Positions 15,075 through 24,025 of a stretch of DNA of 64,000 nt are shown one piece after another; position 1 is the first letter of the stretch; every line of letters begins with the position of its first letter. The stretch spans positions 2,082,001 to 2,146,000 of the forward strand of contig CP119325.1 in assembly GCA_029202525.1 (NCBI GenBank), read 5' to 3'. The notes beneath the pieces are model-generated. The model saw only the letters and a list, made by a program, of their open reading frames with translations, did no database searches and was not told the origin of the DNA. The translations under genes were made by a program, and so were the position numbers. This stretch comes from Candidatus Pseudomonas phytovorans. Lineage in GTDB: Bacteria > Pseudomonadota > Gammaproteobacteria > Pseudomonadales > Pseudomonadaceae.

Positions 15075-15662
15075 TTAGTGGTGGCGTGGCTTGAGCAGCG
15101 CCGGCTTTTCGTCAGGCGCGTGCAGCAGCAGGAACAACGCGCTCAGCGCCTCGGGGATCTGTACGATCATATCGTCCTGCAGGTTGGCATTGCTGGCAAT
15201 GTCGGCGAACTCTGGCTGTTCGTCGAACAGGCCCGAGCCAACCATGATCGGCAGCAGCATTTCGCTGACTTCTTCTTCGGCGTTCTCGAACCATGCCTCT
15301 TCACGCAGGAACACGCCTTCCATGAAGCCGATGCACCAGCCGCGCAGGTCGGAATCGTCCGGCTCGTCGGTCAGGTCGAGTTCGCATGGCAGGTCGAATT
15401 CTTCGTCGCTGGCCAGCTGGCGGGCGATGTGCGCTTTCAGTGCCACCAAGGTAGCTTCGATTTCGGTGCGCTGGGCCTCGCTGGCGTAGTGCGGCTCTTC
15501 GGCGAACAGGGCATCGATCCACTCGCGCTCGGGCACTTCTTCGGCGTTGATCGACAGGGCGGTGAGGTAGCCGTGGGCGGCGACGTAGTCCAGCGCTTCT
15601 TCATGCAGCTCGTCGGCGTCGAGGAAGGCTTGCAGGCGGGTCAGTTGCTCGGCGAAGGACAT
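15075..15662 (-). CDS. YecA/YgfB-family (UPF0149) protein
   Basis: 195 residues, very acidic. The pattern of LHEEALDYVAAHGYLTALSI, then DLRGWCIGFMEGVFL, then EEEVSEMLLPIMV is that of the UPF0149/YecA-YgfB all-helical family. Members are usually of unknown role; some with a C-terminal SEC-C zinc motif bind ribosomes or SecA. That motif is absent here, and the C-terminus ends KPALLKPRHH. Operon with the DUF454 gene just downstream. Confidence 0.75.
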   Translation of the reverse strand: MSFAEQLTRLQAFLDADELHEEALDYVAAHGYLTALSINAEEVPEREWIDALFAEEPHYASEAQRTEIEATLVALKAHIARQLASDEEFDLPCELDLTDEPDDSDLRGWCIGFMEGVFLREEAWFENAEEEVSEMLLPIMVGSGLFDEQPEFADIASNANLQDDMIVQIPEALSALFLLLHAPDEKPALLKPRHH

Positions 15663-15772
15663 TACGGGGCTACCTTGGTGAATAAACGATAACGAATTCT
15701 AGCACCTTGCAGCGACGGCGGGGCAAAGGGAACGTCTATCGCCGCGGTGCCCTGCGCAATGCAGCGCTGCGG

Positions 15773-15863
15773 TATACTCCGCCATTTTTCACCCTGGGGC
15801 AGGCTTGTACCCGCTGCCTGGTAAAAACCGCTTACGCATTCGGCGTGTGCGGGGCGGGTTTTT
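15773..15863 (+). promoter_or_regulatory. recQ leader: -10-like box followed by a terminator-like hairpin
   Basis: TATACT (15773-15778) is a good -10. A start near 15785 would make a ~80-nt RNA with a GGCAG/CTGCC stem (around 15799-15818), ending in the hairpin AAAAACCGC...GCGGGTTTTT (15823-15863) with five T. The hairpin ends 46 bases before the recQ ATG. It may be an attenuator in the recQ leader or the terminator of a separate small RNA. Structure seen; function inferred. Confidence 0.45.
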
Positions 15864-15909
15864 CGTCCAGCCTGTATCCAGGATGGTACGGCGATTTGTG
15901 GAGTTGCAC

Positions 15910-18057
15910 ATGCTCGAACAGGCTCAGCGCGTTCTCAAGGATATCTTCGGCTACGACAGTTTCCGTGGGCGCCAGGCAGCAATCATCGAATGCGTGGCCA
16001 ATGGCGGCGATGCTCTGGTGCTGATGCCTACCGGTGGCGGCAAGTCGCTGTGTTTCCAGGTGCCGGGGCTGCTGCGCCCGGGCTTGACGGTGGTGGTCTC
16101 GCCGCTGATCGCGCTGATGGATGACCAGGTCGCCACGCTCGACGAGCTGGGTGTGGCCGCCGCCGCGCTGAACTCCACGCTGAATGCCGAGCAGCAGCGT
16201 GAACTGGCCGGGCGCCTGCGCCGTGGCGAAGTGAAGATGCTGTACCTGGCGCCGGAACGCCTGGTGCAGCCGCGCATGCTCGACTTCCTGCGTGACCTGG
16301 ACATTTCGCTGTTCGCCATCGACGAGGCCCACTGCGTATCGCAATGGGGCCACGATTTCCGCCCCGAATATCTGCAACTGGGGCAGTTGGCCGAACTGTT
16401 CCCGCATGTGCCGCGCATTGCGCTTACCGCCACCGCCGACATGCGCACCCGCGAAGAGATCGTCCAGCGCCTGCACCTGCAAGGCGCCGAGCGCTTCCTG
16501 TCGAGCTTTGACCGGCCCAACATCTTCTATCGCATCGTGCCCAAAGAGGCGCCGCGCAAGCAGCTGATGGCCTTCCTTGGCGAGCGCCGCGGCAACGCCG
16601 GCATCGTTTACTGCCTGTCGCGCAAGAAGGTCGACGAAACCGCTGCCTTCCTCTGTGATCAGGGCTTCCCGGCATTGCCGTATCACGCCGGCCTGGCCGC
16701 TGAAACGCGGTCTGCCAACCAGCACCGCTTCCTCAACGAGGAAGGGCTGATCATGGTTGCCACCATTGCCTTTGGCATGGGCATCGACAAGCCCAACGTG
16801 CGCTTTGTTGCCCACCTCGACCTGCCCAAGTCGCTTGAGGCCTATTACCAGGAAACCGGCCGTGCCGGCCGTGACGGCCTGCCATCCGATGCCTGGATGG
16901 CCTACGGCCTGCAGGACATGGTCATGCTCAAGCAGATGCTGCAGAACTCCGAAGGTGATGAGCGCCACAAACGCATTGAGCAGCACAAGCTCGACGCCAT
17001 GCTGGCGCTGTGCGAAGAAACCCGTTGCCGTCGCCAGTCGCTGCTGGCCTATTTCGACGAAACCCTCGAACAGCCGTGCGGGCATTGCGACAACTGTGTC
17101 GACAACATCCAGACCTGGGACGCCACCGAGCCGGCCCGTCAGGCACTGTCGGCGGTGTTCCGCACAGGCCAGCGCTATGGGGTCGGCCACCTGGTTGATG
17201 TGTTGTTGGGGAAGGACAACGAAAAGGTGCGCAATTTCGGCCACGAGAAGCTTTCGGTTTTTGGCGTGGGCAAGGGCCTGGCCGAGGTCGAGTGGCGTTC
17301 GCTGTTCCGCCAGTTGGTGGCGCGTGGCCTGGTCGACATCGACCTGGAAGGTTACGGCGGCCTGCGCCTGTCCGACAGCTGCCGGCCGCTGCTGCGCGGC
17401 GAGGTGACCTTGCAACTGCGTCGTGACCTCAAGCCGCAGACCACGGCCAAGGCCTCGTCGTCCGGCGGCGGCAGCCCGGCCAGCCAGCTGGTGCGTGCCG
17501 AAGAGCGCGAGCTGTGGGAGGCGTTGCGCACTCTGCGCCGCAAGCTGGCCGAAGAACACAGCGTGCCGCCCTATGTCATCTTCCCCGACTCGACGTTGCT
17601 GGAGATGCTGCGCAGCCAGCCGGTCAGCCTCAGCGACATGGGCCAGGTCAGTGGCGTGGGTGCGCGCAAGCTGGAGCGCTATGGCCAGGCGTTCCTCGAG
17701 GTGCTGAACAACAGCGGTGGCACCGACGAGGCGCCGAAAGTGGTGCTCGACCTGCGCCACGAACTGGTCAGCCTGGCCCGCGCCGGCATGACCCCGGCGC
17801 AAATTGCCGGGCAGCTCAACTGCAGCGAAAAGAACGTATACAGCCTGCTGGCCGAGGCACTGGGGCGACAGGAGCTGAGCCTGGACCAGGCCCTCGACTT
17901 GCCGGAAGACCTGCTGATGGAAGTGCAGGACGCCTTCCTCGATGGCGAGGGCGAGCTACCGCCGGTGTCTGCCATTGCGCCGCAGTTCGGCGCGCGGGTG
18001 CCGGAAGGTGTGCTGTACTGCGTGCGTGCGGCGCTGGCGGCCGAATTCGAGATGTGA
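15910..18057 (+). CDS. recQ: ATP-dependent DNA helicase RecQ
   Basis: 715 residues; 3'-5' helicase of the RecF recombination pathway. The Walker A motif is TGGGKS (41-46); the DEAH box is in IDEAHCVSQWGHDFRPEY; the helicase C half includes YYQETGRAGRDGLPSD. Then come the zinc-binding RQC region (CEETRCRRQSLL, CGHCDNCVD), an HRDC domain (VRAEERELWEALRTLRRKLAEE) and a C-terminal HTH-like region of ~100 residues. The ATG at 15910 has a GGAG SD six bases upstream; longer in-frame starts would run through the terminator-like hairpin in the leader. Confidence 0.95.
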   Translation: MLEQAQRVLKDIFGYDSFRGRQAAIIECVANGGDALVLMPTGGGKSLCFQVPGLLRPGLTVVVSPLIALMDDQVATLDELGVAAAALNSTLNAEQQRELAGRLRRGEVKMLYLAPERLVQPRMLDFLRDLDISLFAIDEAHCVSQWGHDFRPEYLQLGQLAELFPHVPRIALTATADMRTREEIVQRLHLQGAERFLSSFDRPNIFYRIVPKEAPRKQLMAFLGERRGNAGIVYCLSRKKVDETAAFLCDQGFPALPYHAGLAAETRSANQHRFLNEEGLIMVATIAFGMGIDKPNVRFVAHLDLPKSLEAYYQETGRAGRDGLPSDAWMAYGLQDMVMLKQMLQNSEGDERHKRIEQHKLDAMLALCEETRCRRQSLLAYFDETLEQPCGHCDNCVDNIQTWDATEPARQALSAVFRTGQRYGVGHLVDVLLGKDNEKVRNFGHEKLSVFGVGKGLAEVEWRSLFRQLVARGLVDIDLEGYGGLRLSDSCRPLLRGEVTLQLRRDLKPQTTAKASSSGGGSPASQLVRAEERELWEALRTLRRKLAEEHSVPPYVIFPDSTLLEMLRSQPVSLSDMGQVSGVGARKLERYGQAFLEVLNNSGGTDEAPKVVLDLRHELVSLARAGMTPAQIAGQLNCSEKNVYSLLAEALGRQELSLDQALDLPEDLLMEVQDAFLDGEGELPPVSAIAPQFGARVPEGVLYCVRAALAAEFEM

Positions 18058-18168
18058 CGGGCACGCGGTTCGAGGGCAGAACCGCCATCTGCTGACCTTT
18101 GTCATGCTTTTTGACGATTATCGGACAATGAAGGGTGCGCGAGCCTTGCCTCGTGGGGCGGGGCATGG

Positions 18169-18187
18169 TTAGCTGCCTAATAATTAG
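18169..18187. promoter_or_regulatory. TTAG/CTAA repeat cluster upstream of the MarR gene
   Basis: TTAG-CTGC-CTAA and the overlapping perfect palindrome CTAAT-A-ATTAG (18177-18187) lie 20-40 bases before the MarR start. Short AT-rich palindromes here are typical MarR autoregulation sites. Confidence 0.45.
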
Positions 18188-18207
18188 ATCTGTTCAATGA
18201 GTTACTT

Positions 18208-18645
18208 ATGCCCCTGACCGACAACCAACACCGCTTCGGCATGCAGCTGGCCCAGATGTCCCGGGGCTGGCGTGCCGAGCTGGACCGCCGCCTGGCCGGG
18301 CTCAACCTGTCCCAGGCGCGCTGGCTGGTGTTGCTGCACCTGGCACGCTTCGAAGAAGCCCCGACCCAGCGTGAGCTGGCCCAGAGCGTGGGCGTAGAAG
18401 GCCCGACCCTGGCGCGGCTGCTCGATAGCCTGGAGGCGCAAGGGCTAGTGCGTCGGCAGGCGGTGCTGGAAGATCGGCGGGCGAAGAAGATTGCGCTGTG
18501 CCCACCGGCCAAGCCGCTGATCGAGCAGATCGAGACCATCGCCAACCAGTTGCGCATCGAGCTGTTTACCGGGGTGGACGAGGCCGACCTGCAGGTGTGC
18601 ATGCGCGTGCATGCGAAGATTCTGGCCAACCTGGAAAAATCCTGA
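18208..18645 (+). CDS. MarR/SlyA-family transcriptional regulator
   Basis: 145 residues, the usual MarR length. The winged HTH spans about 50-100 (PTQRELAQSVGVEGPTLARLLDSLEAQGLVRRQ, then the wing with the DRR motif EDRRAKKI), and helices at both ends form the dimer interface. LSQARWLVLLHLAR is typical of the SlyA branch. Neighbours (recQ upstream, the convergent patatin autotransporter) do not reveal a target; autoregulation through the TTAG/CTAA palindromes just upstream is likely. Confidence 0.83.
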   Translation: MPLTDNQHRFGMQLAQMSRGWRAELDRRLAGLNLSQARWLVLLHLARFEEAPTQRELAQSVGVEGPTLARLLDSLEAQGLVRRQAVLEDRRAKKIALCPPAKPLIEQIETIANQLRIELFTGVDEADLQVCMRVHAKILANLEKS

Positions 18646-18653
18646 GGGCCATA

Positions 18654-18672
18654 GGGGCCGCAAAACGGCCCC
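18654..18672. terminator. Bidirectional hairpin between the MarR and patatin genes
   Basis: GGGGCCG-CAAAA-CGGCCCC, between convergent stops, same hairpin class as 12996-13014. No U-tract. Confidence 0.5.
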
Positions 18673-18677
18673 AGTAT

Positions 18678-20864
18678 TTAGAAGGTATGCCCCAGATTCA
18701 GGTACACCGCCTGTTCATGCGCACTGTTGGCGCCATACGTAAAGTTCAGCGGCCCCAGCGGCGTCTCCAGCCCCAGGAAGATGCTCGCCGCATTGATATA
18801 GCCGCTGTCAAATTCGTTGTCGTTGTTCCATGCCCGCCCGCGCTCAAGCGACCCGCCGATGTACAGCGGGAAGTCCAGCGGCACATAGGCCCGTGGCGTC
18901 AGGCGGCGGTAATAGACCACCCGCATCAGGCTCACGTTCTGCCCCGACACCGAGTCCTGCCGGAAGCCTGACAACTCCCGCGCTCCGCCCATCACGAAAC
19001 TCGACGTCACCACTTCGGTGTCATCCAGCGTGCGCCCGTAGCGCCCACCCAGCACGAAGGTGTTCGGCCCGCTGCTGATGGCCTTGTCCAGGTTAAACAG
19101 CCACTGCCGGTAATCCTGGTCGGAGTCCAGCGACTTGTCATATTTGCGCAAGGTCAGGCCAATGTCCTCACCGCTGTGCGGGAAGTACACGTTGTCGAGG
19201 GTGTCGAACGAGTACTTCAGTTCATAAAATCCTTCGTTGAAGCTGACCTTGGGCAGGTCCTGGTCGCCAATGCGCACCTCGGCCTCGCCCCAGGCCTTGC
19301 CCACGCCCAGGCGCACTTCACCGTTGGTGCCAATCTGCCGCCCGACGTTCAGGCCAAAGCCGTAGCGCTCCAGGCGGTACTCGGCGACAGGGTCGTTGTC
19401 CAGGGTGGCTTCGATGTTCTGTGAGCTGAAGTCCAGGTACGGCGCAATGAAGTAGCGCGAACCCACGTCCAGTGGCTGGTAAAACTCGCTGTACAGTTCT
19501 TGCTGGTCGCCGATCTGGCCACGGGTCAGCCACTCGGCACCCAGGCTGTTGATGCCATTGACCCGGTAGCTGGCGCCCAGGTTGAAGGCGCTGTCACCGC
19601 GCAAGTCGTCCGACAGATTCAGGCCCAGACGCAGGTAATCGGTGCCGCCGCGCCGGCCGCGGGCGTTGATCACCAAGGTATTGTCGGTACCCTTGTGCAC
19701 CACGCGGTACTGCACCCGGTCGAAGTAGTCCAGGCCGTACAGCGTGCCCATGTCGGTCTGCAAACGGTCGAGTTCCAGCGGCGCATCCAGCGGCTGGCGA
19801 ATGTACGAGCGGATCACGTCGTCGCTGACCTTGGAGTCGTTCTCGATCCGGATCGCGGTAATCACTGGCGTGCGCTGGCGTGGTGACCGGGCCACGGCCA
19901 GGTCGCTGTCACCCTCGGGCTGGCGCAGGGCGGCAAAGCGCGGGTCGAGCAGCCGGGTGGCCCGGTAACCGGCGTCGATCATTTCCCGGGCACGGCCGAA
20001 GTCGGTCACGCCAAACGCGGTCAGCGATGGCTGGATGAGGATATCGTCACGGTGCAGGCTGGCCAGTTGTTCTTCCGAATTGCGCCGGGTCATCAGGGTG
20101 ATCGACTGGTTGAGCACATCGACCACTGTGGCCAGTTGCTTGCGGTCACGCAACGGCGTGCCGATGTCGACCACGATGGCCAGGTCCACGCCCATTTCGC
20201 GGGCCACGTCCACCGGGATGTTGTCGACCATGCCACCGTCTACCAGCAAGCGGCCATCCAGTTCGACCGGCGCGAAAACGGCAGGGATCGACATGCTGGC
20301 GCGGATCACCTGGGGCAGGTGGCCACGGCGGAACACCACCTTTTCGCCACTGGCGATATCCGTGGCGACTGCACGGAAGGGGATGGGCAGCTTGTCGAAG
20401 TCGCGGGTATCGGCGGTGTGCGCCAGTTTGCTTTCCAGCAGCAGTGCCAGGTTCTGGCCCTGGATTACCCCCAGCGGCAAGCCCAGGCTGCCGTCGTCGC
20501 GAAAGCTGAGCTTCTGCTTGACCAGGAAGTCGCGGTCATCCTGTTTGCGCCGGAACGGCACGTCCTTGCGCGGTGGGGCATCGGACAGCGCCTGTTGCCA
20601 GTCGAGGGTGGTGGCGAGCTTTTCCAACTCTTCGACACTGTAGCCAGAGGCGTAAAGCCCGCCGATCACTGCGCCCATGCTGGTACCGGCGATGGCGTCG
20701 ATGCGCACGCCCTGTTCCTCCAGCGCCTTGAGCACGCCAATGTGGGCCAGGCCACGGGCTGCACCACCCGACAACACCAGGCCGACCTTGGGCCTTGCAG
20801 GTTCCGCGGCGGCTGCTGTGAGGGCGGTGAGGGCAAGCAGGAAACAGAACAGCAAACGGCGCAT
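18678..20864 (-). CDS. plpD: PlpD-type patatin phospholipase autotransporter (type Vd secretion)
   Basis: 728 residues, the length of P. aeruginosa PlpD. The signal peptide is about 1-20. The patatin lipase domain (about 25-220) carries the nucleophile motif GTSMG (S62) and the acid partner in DGGMVDN (D209), plus the oxyanion loop LSGGAARGLAHIG. A POTRA domain (about 315-390) and a C-terminal 16-strand barrel follow, ending in Phe (LNLGHTF). The barrel inserts in the outer membrane and moves the lipase to the surface. I take the ATG at 20864; a TTG four codons upstream is less likely. Confidence 0.88.
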   Translation of the reverse strand: MRRLLFCFLLALTALTAAAAEPARPKVGLVLSGGAARGLAHIGVLKALEEQGVRIDAIAGTSMGAVIGGLYASGYSVEELEKLATTLDWQQALSDAPPRKDVPFRRKQDDRDFLVKQKLSFRDDGSLGLPLGVIQGQNLALLLESKLAHTADTRDFDKLPIPFRAVATDIASGEKVVFRRGHLPQVIRASMSIPAVFAPVELDGRLLVDGGMVDNIPVDVAREMGVDLAIVVDIGTPLRDRKQLATVVDVLNQSITLMTRRNSEEQLASLHRDDILIQPSLTAFGVTDFGRAREMIDAGYRATRLLDPRFAALRQPEGDSDLAVARSPRQRTPVITAIRIENDSKVSDDVIRSYIRQPLDAPLELDRLQTDMGTLYGLDYFDRVQYRVVHKGTDNTLVINARGRRGGTDYLRLGLNLSDDLRGDSAFNLGASYRVNGINSLGAEWLTRGQIGDQQELYSEFYQPLDVGSRYFIAPYLDFSSQNIEATLDNDPVAEYRLERYGFGLNVGRQIGTNGEVRLGVGKAWGEAEVRIGDQDLPKVSFNEGFYELKYSFDTLDNVYFPHSGEDIGLTLRKYDKSLDSDQDYRQWLFNLDKAISSGPNTFVLGGRYGRTLDDTEVVTSSFVMGGARELSGFRQDSVSGQNVSLMRVVYYRRLTPRAYVPLDFPLYIGGSLERGRAWNNDNEFDSGYINAASIFLGLETPLGPLNFTYGANSAHEQAVYLNLGHTF

Positions 20865-20931
20865 CGTGAGTCTCAAACCGTGGGCTAAAGACCGCTAGTA
20901 TAAGCGGCTCATCACCTGGAGATGCCTCAGC

Positions 20932-21213
20932 ATGGCTGACAACAAGCCCGAAATCGTCATCACATATTGCACCCAGTGCCAGTGGCTGCTGCGTGCTGCC
21001 TGGCTGGCCCAGGAACTGCTCAGCACTTTTGCCGACGAACTTGGCCGGGTCGCACTGGAGCCGGGTACCGGCGGCATCTTCCGTATCACCTGCAATGGCG
21101 TGCAGATCTGGGAGCGCAAGGCCGATGGCGGCTTCCCCGAGGCCAAGGTGTTGAAGCAGCGGGTGCGCGACCAGATCGACCCGCAGCGTGACCTTGGCCA
21201 CAACGACCGCTGA
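20932..21213 (+). CDS. SelT/SelW/SelH-family (Rdx) thioredoxin-like protein
   Basis: 93 residues. A CTQC motif at residues 13-16 sits in the usual YCTQCQWLLRAAWLAQELL context of Rdx-family selenoprotein relatives, with Cys in place of Sec. The GTGGIFRITCNGVQIWERKADGGFPEAKVLKQ region is also characteristic. The redox partner is unknown. It is divergent from plpD and convergent with the next DMT gene, with its stop directly adjacent to that gene's stop. Confidence 0.85.
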   Translation: MADNKPEIVITYCTQCQWLLRAAWLAQELLSTFADELGRVALEPGTGGIFRITCNGVQIWERKADGGFPEAKVLKQRVRDQIDPQRDLGHNDR

Positions 21214-22104
21214 TCAGGCGCCCTCGGCCAGTGGCCGCTGACTGGGCGGTTGTTCGGCGGCCATGCGGCTGGACAGCACGATGGCGAAGATGATCAGCGC
21301 GCCACCCAGCAGCATGCGCAGGGTCGGGGTCTCGGCGAATACTGCCCATGCCACGGCAATGCCGTAGACCGGCTCCATGCCGAACACCACAGCGGCGGTG
21401 CGCGCCTTGATCACCGCCAGGCTGGCGACGAACAGGCTGTGCGCAACAGCGGTACAGAAAATGCCGAGCAGGGCGATCCACAGCCAGTCCATGGTCGCTA
21501 CGCCGGCCAGGCCTGGTGCCGCGAACGGCAGCAGGCAAAGGCCCACCACCAGGTTTTGCCACAGCGCTGCCTGTACTGCAGGCAAACGCCCGGAGCCGGC
21601 GCGGTTGGTGAGCGACAGCAGCGAGAACAGCAGCCCCGACAGCAGTGCCCAGAGCAGGCCGCCAGTGGCCTCGCTGGCCAGGTCGAAGGCCGGCGTGACC
21701 AGTACCAGGCCGATGCTGACCAGCAGTACCAGAACGGCCTCGTTGCGGCGGATACGCTCGCGGAACAGCATGCCTTCGAGGATCACCGTGAAGGCCGGAA
21801 AGCTGGCGAAACCGAGGGTGGCGATGGCCACGCCGCCGACTTTGACGGCGATAAAAAAGCTGACCCAGTGGCCGGCCAGCAGCACACCGCCGAGCAACAG
21901 GCGGCGGATGTCCTGGCCGCTCAGGCGTTGCCAACCCGGGCCCGTCAGGCTGGCGAACAGGGCCAGGGCGAGCACCGCGAAGGCGGCGCGGCCGAACACG
22001 ATGATCGCCGGGCTGGCGGTGGCGGCCAGCTTGCCGAAGACGCCAGTGAGGCCGAAGAACAGCGCGCCAATGTGCAGGGCGCCGAGGGCGGTGCGGTGGT
22101 TCAT
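21214..22104 (-). CDS. DMT-superfamily transporter (EamA family)
   Basis: 296 residues with ten expected helices. Two EamA repeats are seen (about 8-140 and 150-285), with FGRAAFAVLALALF in the first and AVVFGMEPVYGIAVAWAVFAETPTLRMLLGGALII in the second. The ATG at 22104 has an AAGGA SD. An AraC-family gene lies upstream on the same strand, separated by a REP pair, and may control it. The substrate is unknown. Confidence 0.84.
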   Translation of the reverse strand: MNHRTALGALHIGALFFGLTGVFGKLAATASPAIIVFGRAAFAVLALALFASLTGPGWQRLSGQDIRRLLLGGVLLAGHWVSFFIAVKVGGVAIATLGFASFPAFTVILEGMLFRERIRRNEAVLVLLVSIGLVLVTPAFDLASEATGGLLWALLSGLLFSLLSLTNRAGSGRLPAVQAALWQNLVVGLCLLPFAAPGLAGVATMDWLWIALLGIFCTAVAHSLFVASLAVIKARTAAVVFGMEPVYGIAVAWAVFAETPTLRMLLGGALIIFAIVLSSRMAAEQPPSQRPLAEGA

Positions 22105-22135
22105 GATGGGTCCTTGCTCAAGATTTCTACTGACT

Positions 22136-22240
22136 GTGCCGGCCTCTTCGCGGGCGCGCCCGCTCCCACAGGTACTGCACAGGTCTTGAGGGCAGCGCGA
22201 TACCCGTGGGAGCGGGCGTGCCCGCGAAGAGGCCGGCACA
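22136..22240. repeat. REP pair (REPIN)
   Basis: Two inverted REP copies with core GCGGGC..GCCCGC and arms CTCCCACAGG/CCCGTGGGAG, about 105 bp in total, ending in matching TGTGCCGGCC and GGCCGGCACA. One of several near-identical pairs in this window; it lies between the AraC and DMT genes. Confidence 0.85.
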
Positions 22241-22288
22241 GGCAAAGTGTACGGGCACAGGCAAACACATTCTGTCGCAAGACTGCTG

Positions 22289-23056
22289 TCAGTTGTTGCC
22301 AGACTCTCGCCGCAACGCCAAAGGCGTACAGCCGAACGCCCGCAACATCGCCGCCGAAAACGCACTCTGCGAGCCATACCCCACTTGCGCGGCAATTTCA
22401 CCCATTGGTAGTCGCGTCTGCACCACCAGTCGTCGCGCCTTGAGCAAGCGTCGCTGGCGAATGTAGTCCATTGGCGTCATCGCGCATTCGGCAGTAAAGC
22501 GCGCGTGAAGCCGGGCGCTGGACAGCCCGGCGACGCGCGCCAGGTCAGCGACCTGTAACGGGTAGGCAGCATGCTGCTCGATATGCGCATCGAAGGCTGC
22601 ATAGGGCAGGCGCTGGCTGGGGCGCACGTTCGCTGCTGCGGTGGAGTTGAGGCTGGCCAGCAGCAGCGCTGCGCCTTGCCGGGCAATCAGCGGATCGTCC
22701 ATGGGGCTGGCCGCCAGCCAGTCCACCAATTGCTGCTGGCGCTCGTCCAGGCCCAGCGCGGCGGGGTGGTCCAGCAGGCGGCGGCTGGCATCGGCATGCG
22801 CGCCCAGATGCTCGTGCAGCCACTGCTCCCCAGGCACATCAAGCACCAGGCAGTGGCTACCGCCATCGCTGGCGCAGGTGTGATGTGCGCCTGCAGGTAC
22901 CACGACCAGCCCCTGGCGGTCGATCCCGGCGCCTTGCCCCTGCACCTCGAACTCCAGGCGGCCGCGCAGGCCGAACACCAGTTGCGGGTGTTCGTGGCTG
23001 TGGGCAATCAGGCTGTCGCGGTAATGGCGCAGCGAAAGGATCGGGCCGGCGGTCAT
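22289..23056 (-). CDS. AraC-family transcriptional regulator
   Basis: 255 residues. An N-terminal cupin-like sensor (HEHPQLVFGLRGRLEFEVQG, then VVPAGAHHTC) is joined to a C-terminal double-HTH AraC domain (about 155-255: LQVADLARVAGLSSARLHARF and GEIAAQVGYGSQSAFSAAML). This small-cupin type typically senses a small organic compound and controls a neighbouring exporter; the DMT gene downstream is the obvious candidate (inferred). Confidence 0.82.
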   Translation of the reverse strand: MTAGPILSLRHYRDSLIAHSHEHPQLVFGLRGRLEFEVQGQGAGIDRQGLVVVPAGAHHTCASDGGSHCLVLDVPGEQWLHEHLGAHADASRRLLDHPAALGLDERQQQLVDWLAASPMDDPLIARQGAALLLASLNSTAAANVRPSQRLPYAAFDAHIEQHAAYPLQVADLARVAGLSSARLHARFTAECAMTPMDYIRQRRLLKARRLVVQTRLPMGEIAAQVGYGSQSAFSAAMLRAFGCTPLALRRESGNN

Positions 23057-23182
23057 GGGGCGTCCTCGCAGGGCAGGTGCCCATTGTGCCTCATTCCCTG
23101 CAGGCCATCACCCGTCACCGTTTTGCCACGGCACTGTCATGCGCGCCTGCCAGTCTCCAGCAAACTGCGCCGGAGCCTGCCC

Positions 23183-23995
23183 ATGACCCATGCCGAACTG
23201 TCCCGTCCCTCGCGCAAGCAACGCGTGCGTACCCTGTGGATCTCCGATGTGCACCTGGGGACCCGCGACTGCCAGGCCGAACACCTGTCGCAGTTCCTCA
23301 AGGGCTACCAGGCCGACCGCGTTTACCTGGTAGGCGACATCATCGATGGCTGGAAACTGCGCGGCGGCATTTACTGGCCGCAAGCCCACACCAACGTGAT
23401 CCGGCGCTTGCTGACCATGAGCAAACGCGGTACCGAGGTGATCTACGTCACCGGCAACCATGACGAATTCCTGCGTCGTTACTCCAAGCTGATGCTGGGC
23501 AACATCCAGCTGGTGGATGAGGCCGAGCACCTGACTGCCGACGGCCGCCGCCTGCTGGTCATCCATGGCGACCAGTTCGACGTAATTACCCGTTACCACC
23601 GTTGGCTGGCGTTTCTCGGAGACCGTGCCTACGAGTTCACCCTGGTGCTCAACCGCTGGCTCAATCGCTGGCGTGCGCGGTATGGCTATGGTTACTGGTC
23701 GCTGTCGGCCTACTTGAAGCACAAGGTCAAGGGCGCAGTGAACTTCATCAGTGACTTCGAAGATGCCATTGCCCATGAGTGCACCCGGCGAGGTTTTCAT
23801 GGGGTGGTGTGTGGGCATATCCACCATGCCGAGATCCGTAAGGTGGGCGATGTGGACTACCTCAATTGCGGGGACTGGGTGGAGTCGTGCACGGCGCTGA
23901 TCGAGCACTGGGATGGCAGCATCGAGCTGTATCGGCTGGCCGATGCCCAGGCGCGGGAAGCACAGGCGGTGGCGGCGTTGCGCGAGCCGGCTTAG
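23183..23995 (+). CDS. LpxH-like metallophosphoesterase
   Basis: 270 residues. Calcineurin-type motifs in order: SDVHLG, VGDIIDGW, TGNHDE, IHGDQFD and CGHIHHAEI, which bind two metal ions. The family includes UDP-2,3-diacylglucosamine hydrolases, but this longer branch (with ISDFEDAIAHECTRRGFHGVVCG) is distinct from true LpxH and often works on other phospho-substrates. A GGAG SD before the ATG at 23183 decides the start. Treat it as a paralogue of LpxH, not necessarily the lipid A enzyme. Confidence 0.75.
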   Translation: MTHAELSRPSRKQRVRTLWISDVHLGTRDCQAEHLSQFLKGYQADRVYLVGDIIDGWKLRGGIYWPQAHTNVIRRLLTMSKRGTEVIYVTGNHDEFLRRYSKLMLGNIQLVDEAEHLTADGRRLLVIHGDQFDVITRYHRWLAFLGDRAYEFTLVLNRWLNRWRARYGYGYWSLSAYLKHKVKGAVNFISDFEDAIAHECTRRGFHGVVCGHIHHAEIRKVGDVDYLNCGDWVESCTALIEHWDGSIELYRLADAQAREAQAVAALREPA

Positions 23996-24025
23996 GGCTT
24001 GCGGACCCGGCGCCTGCCCAAGCGC

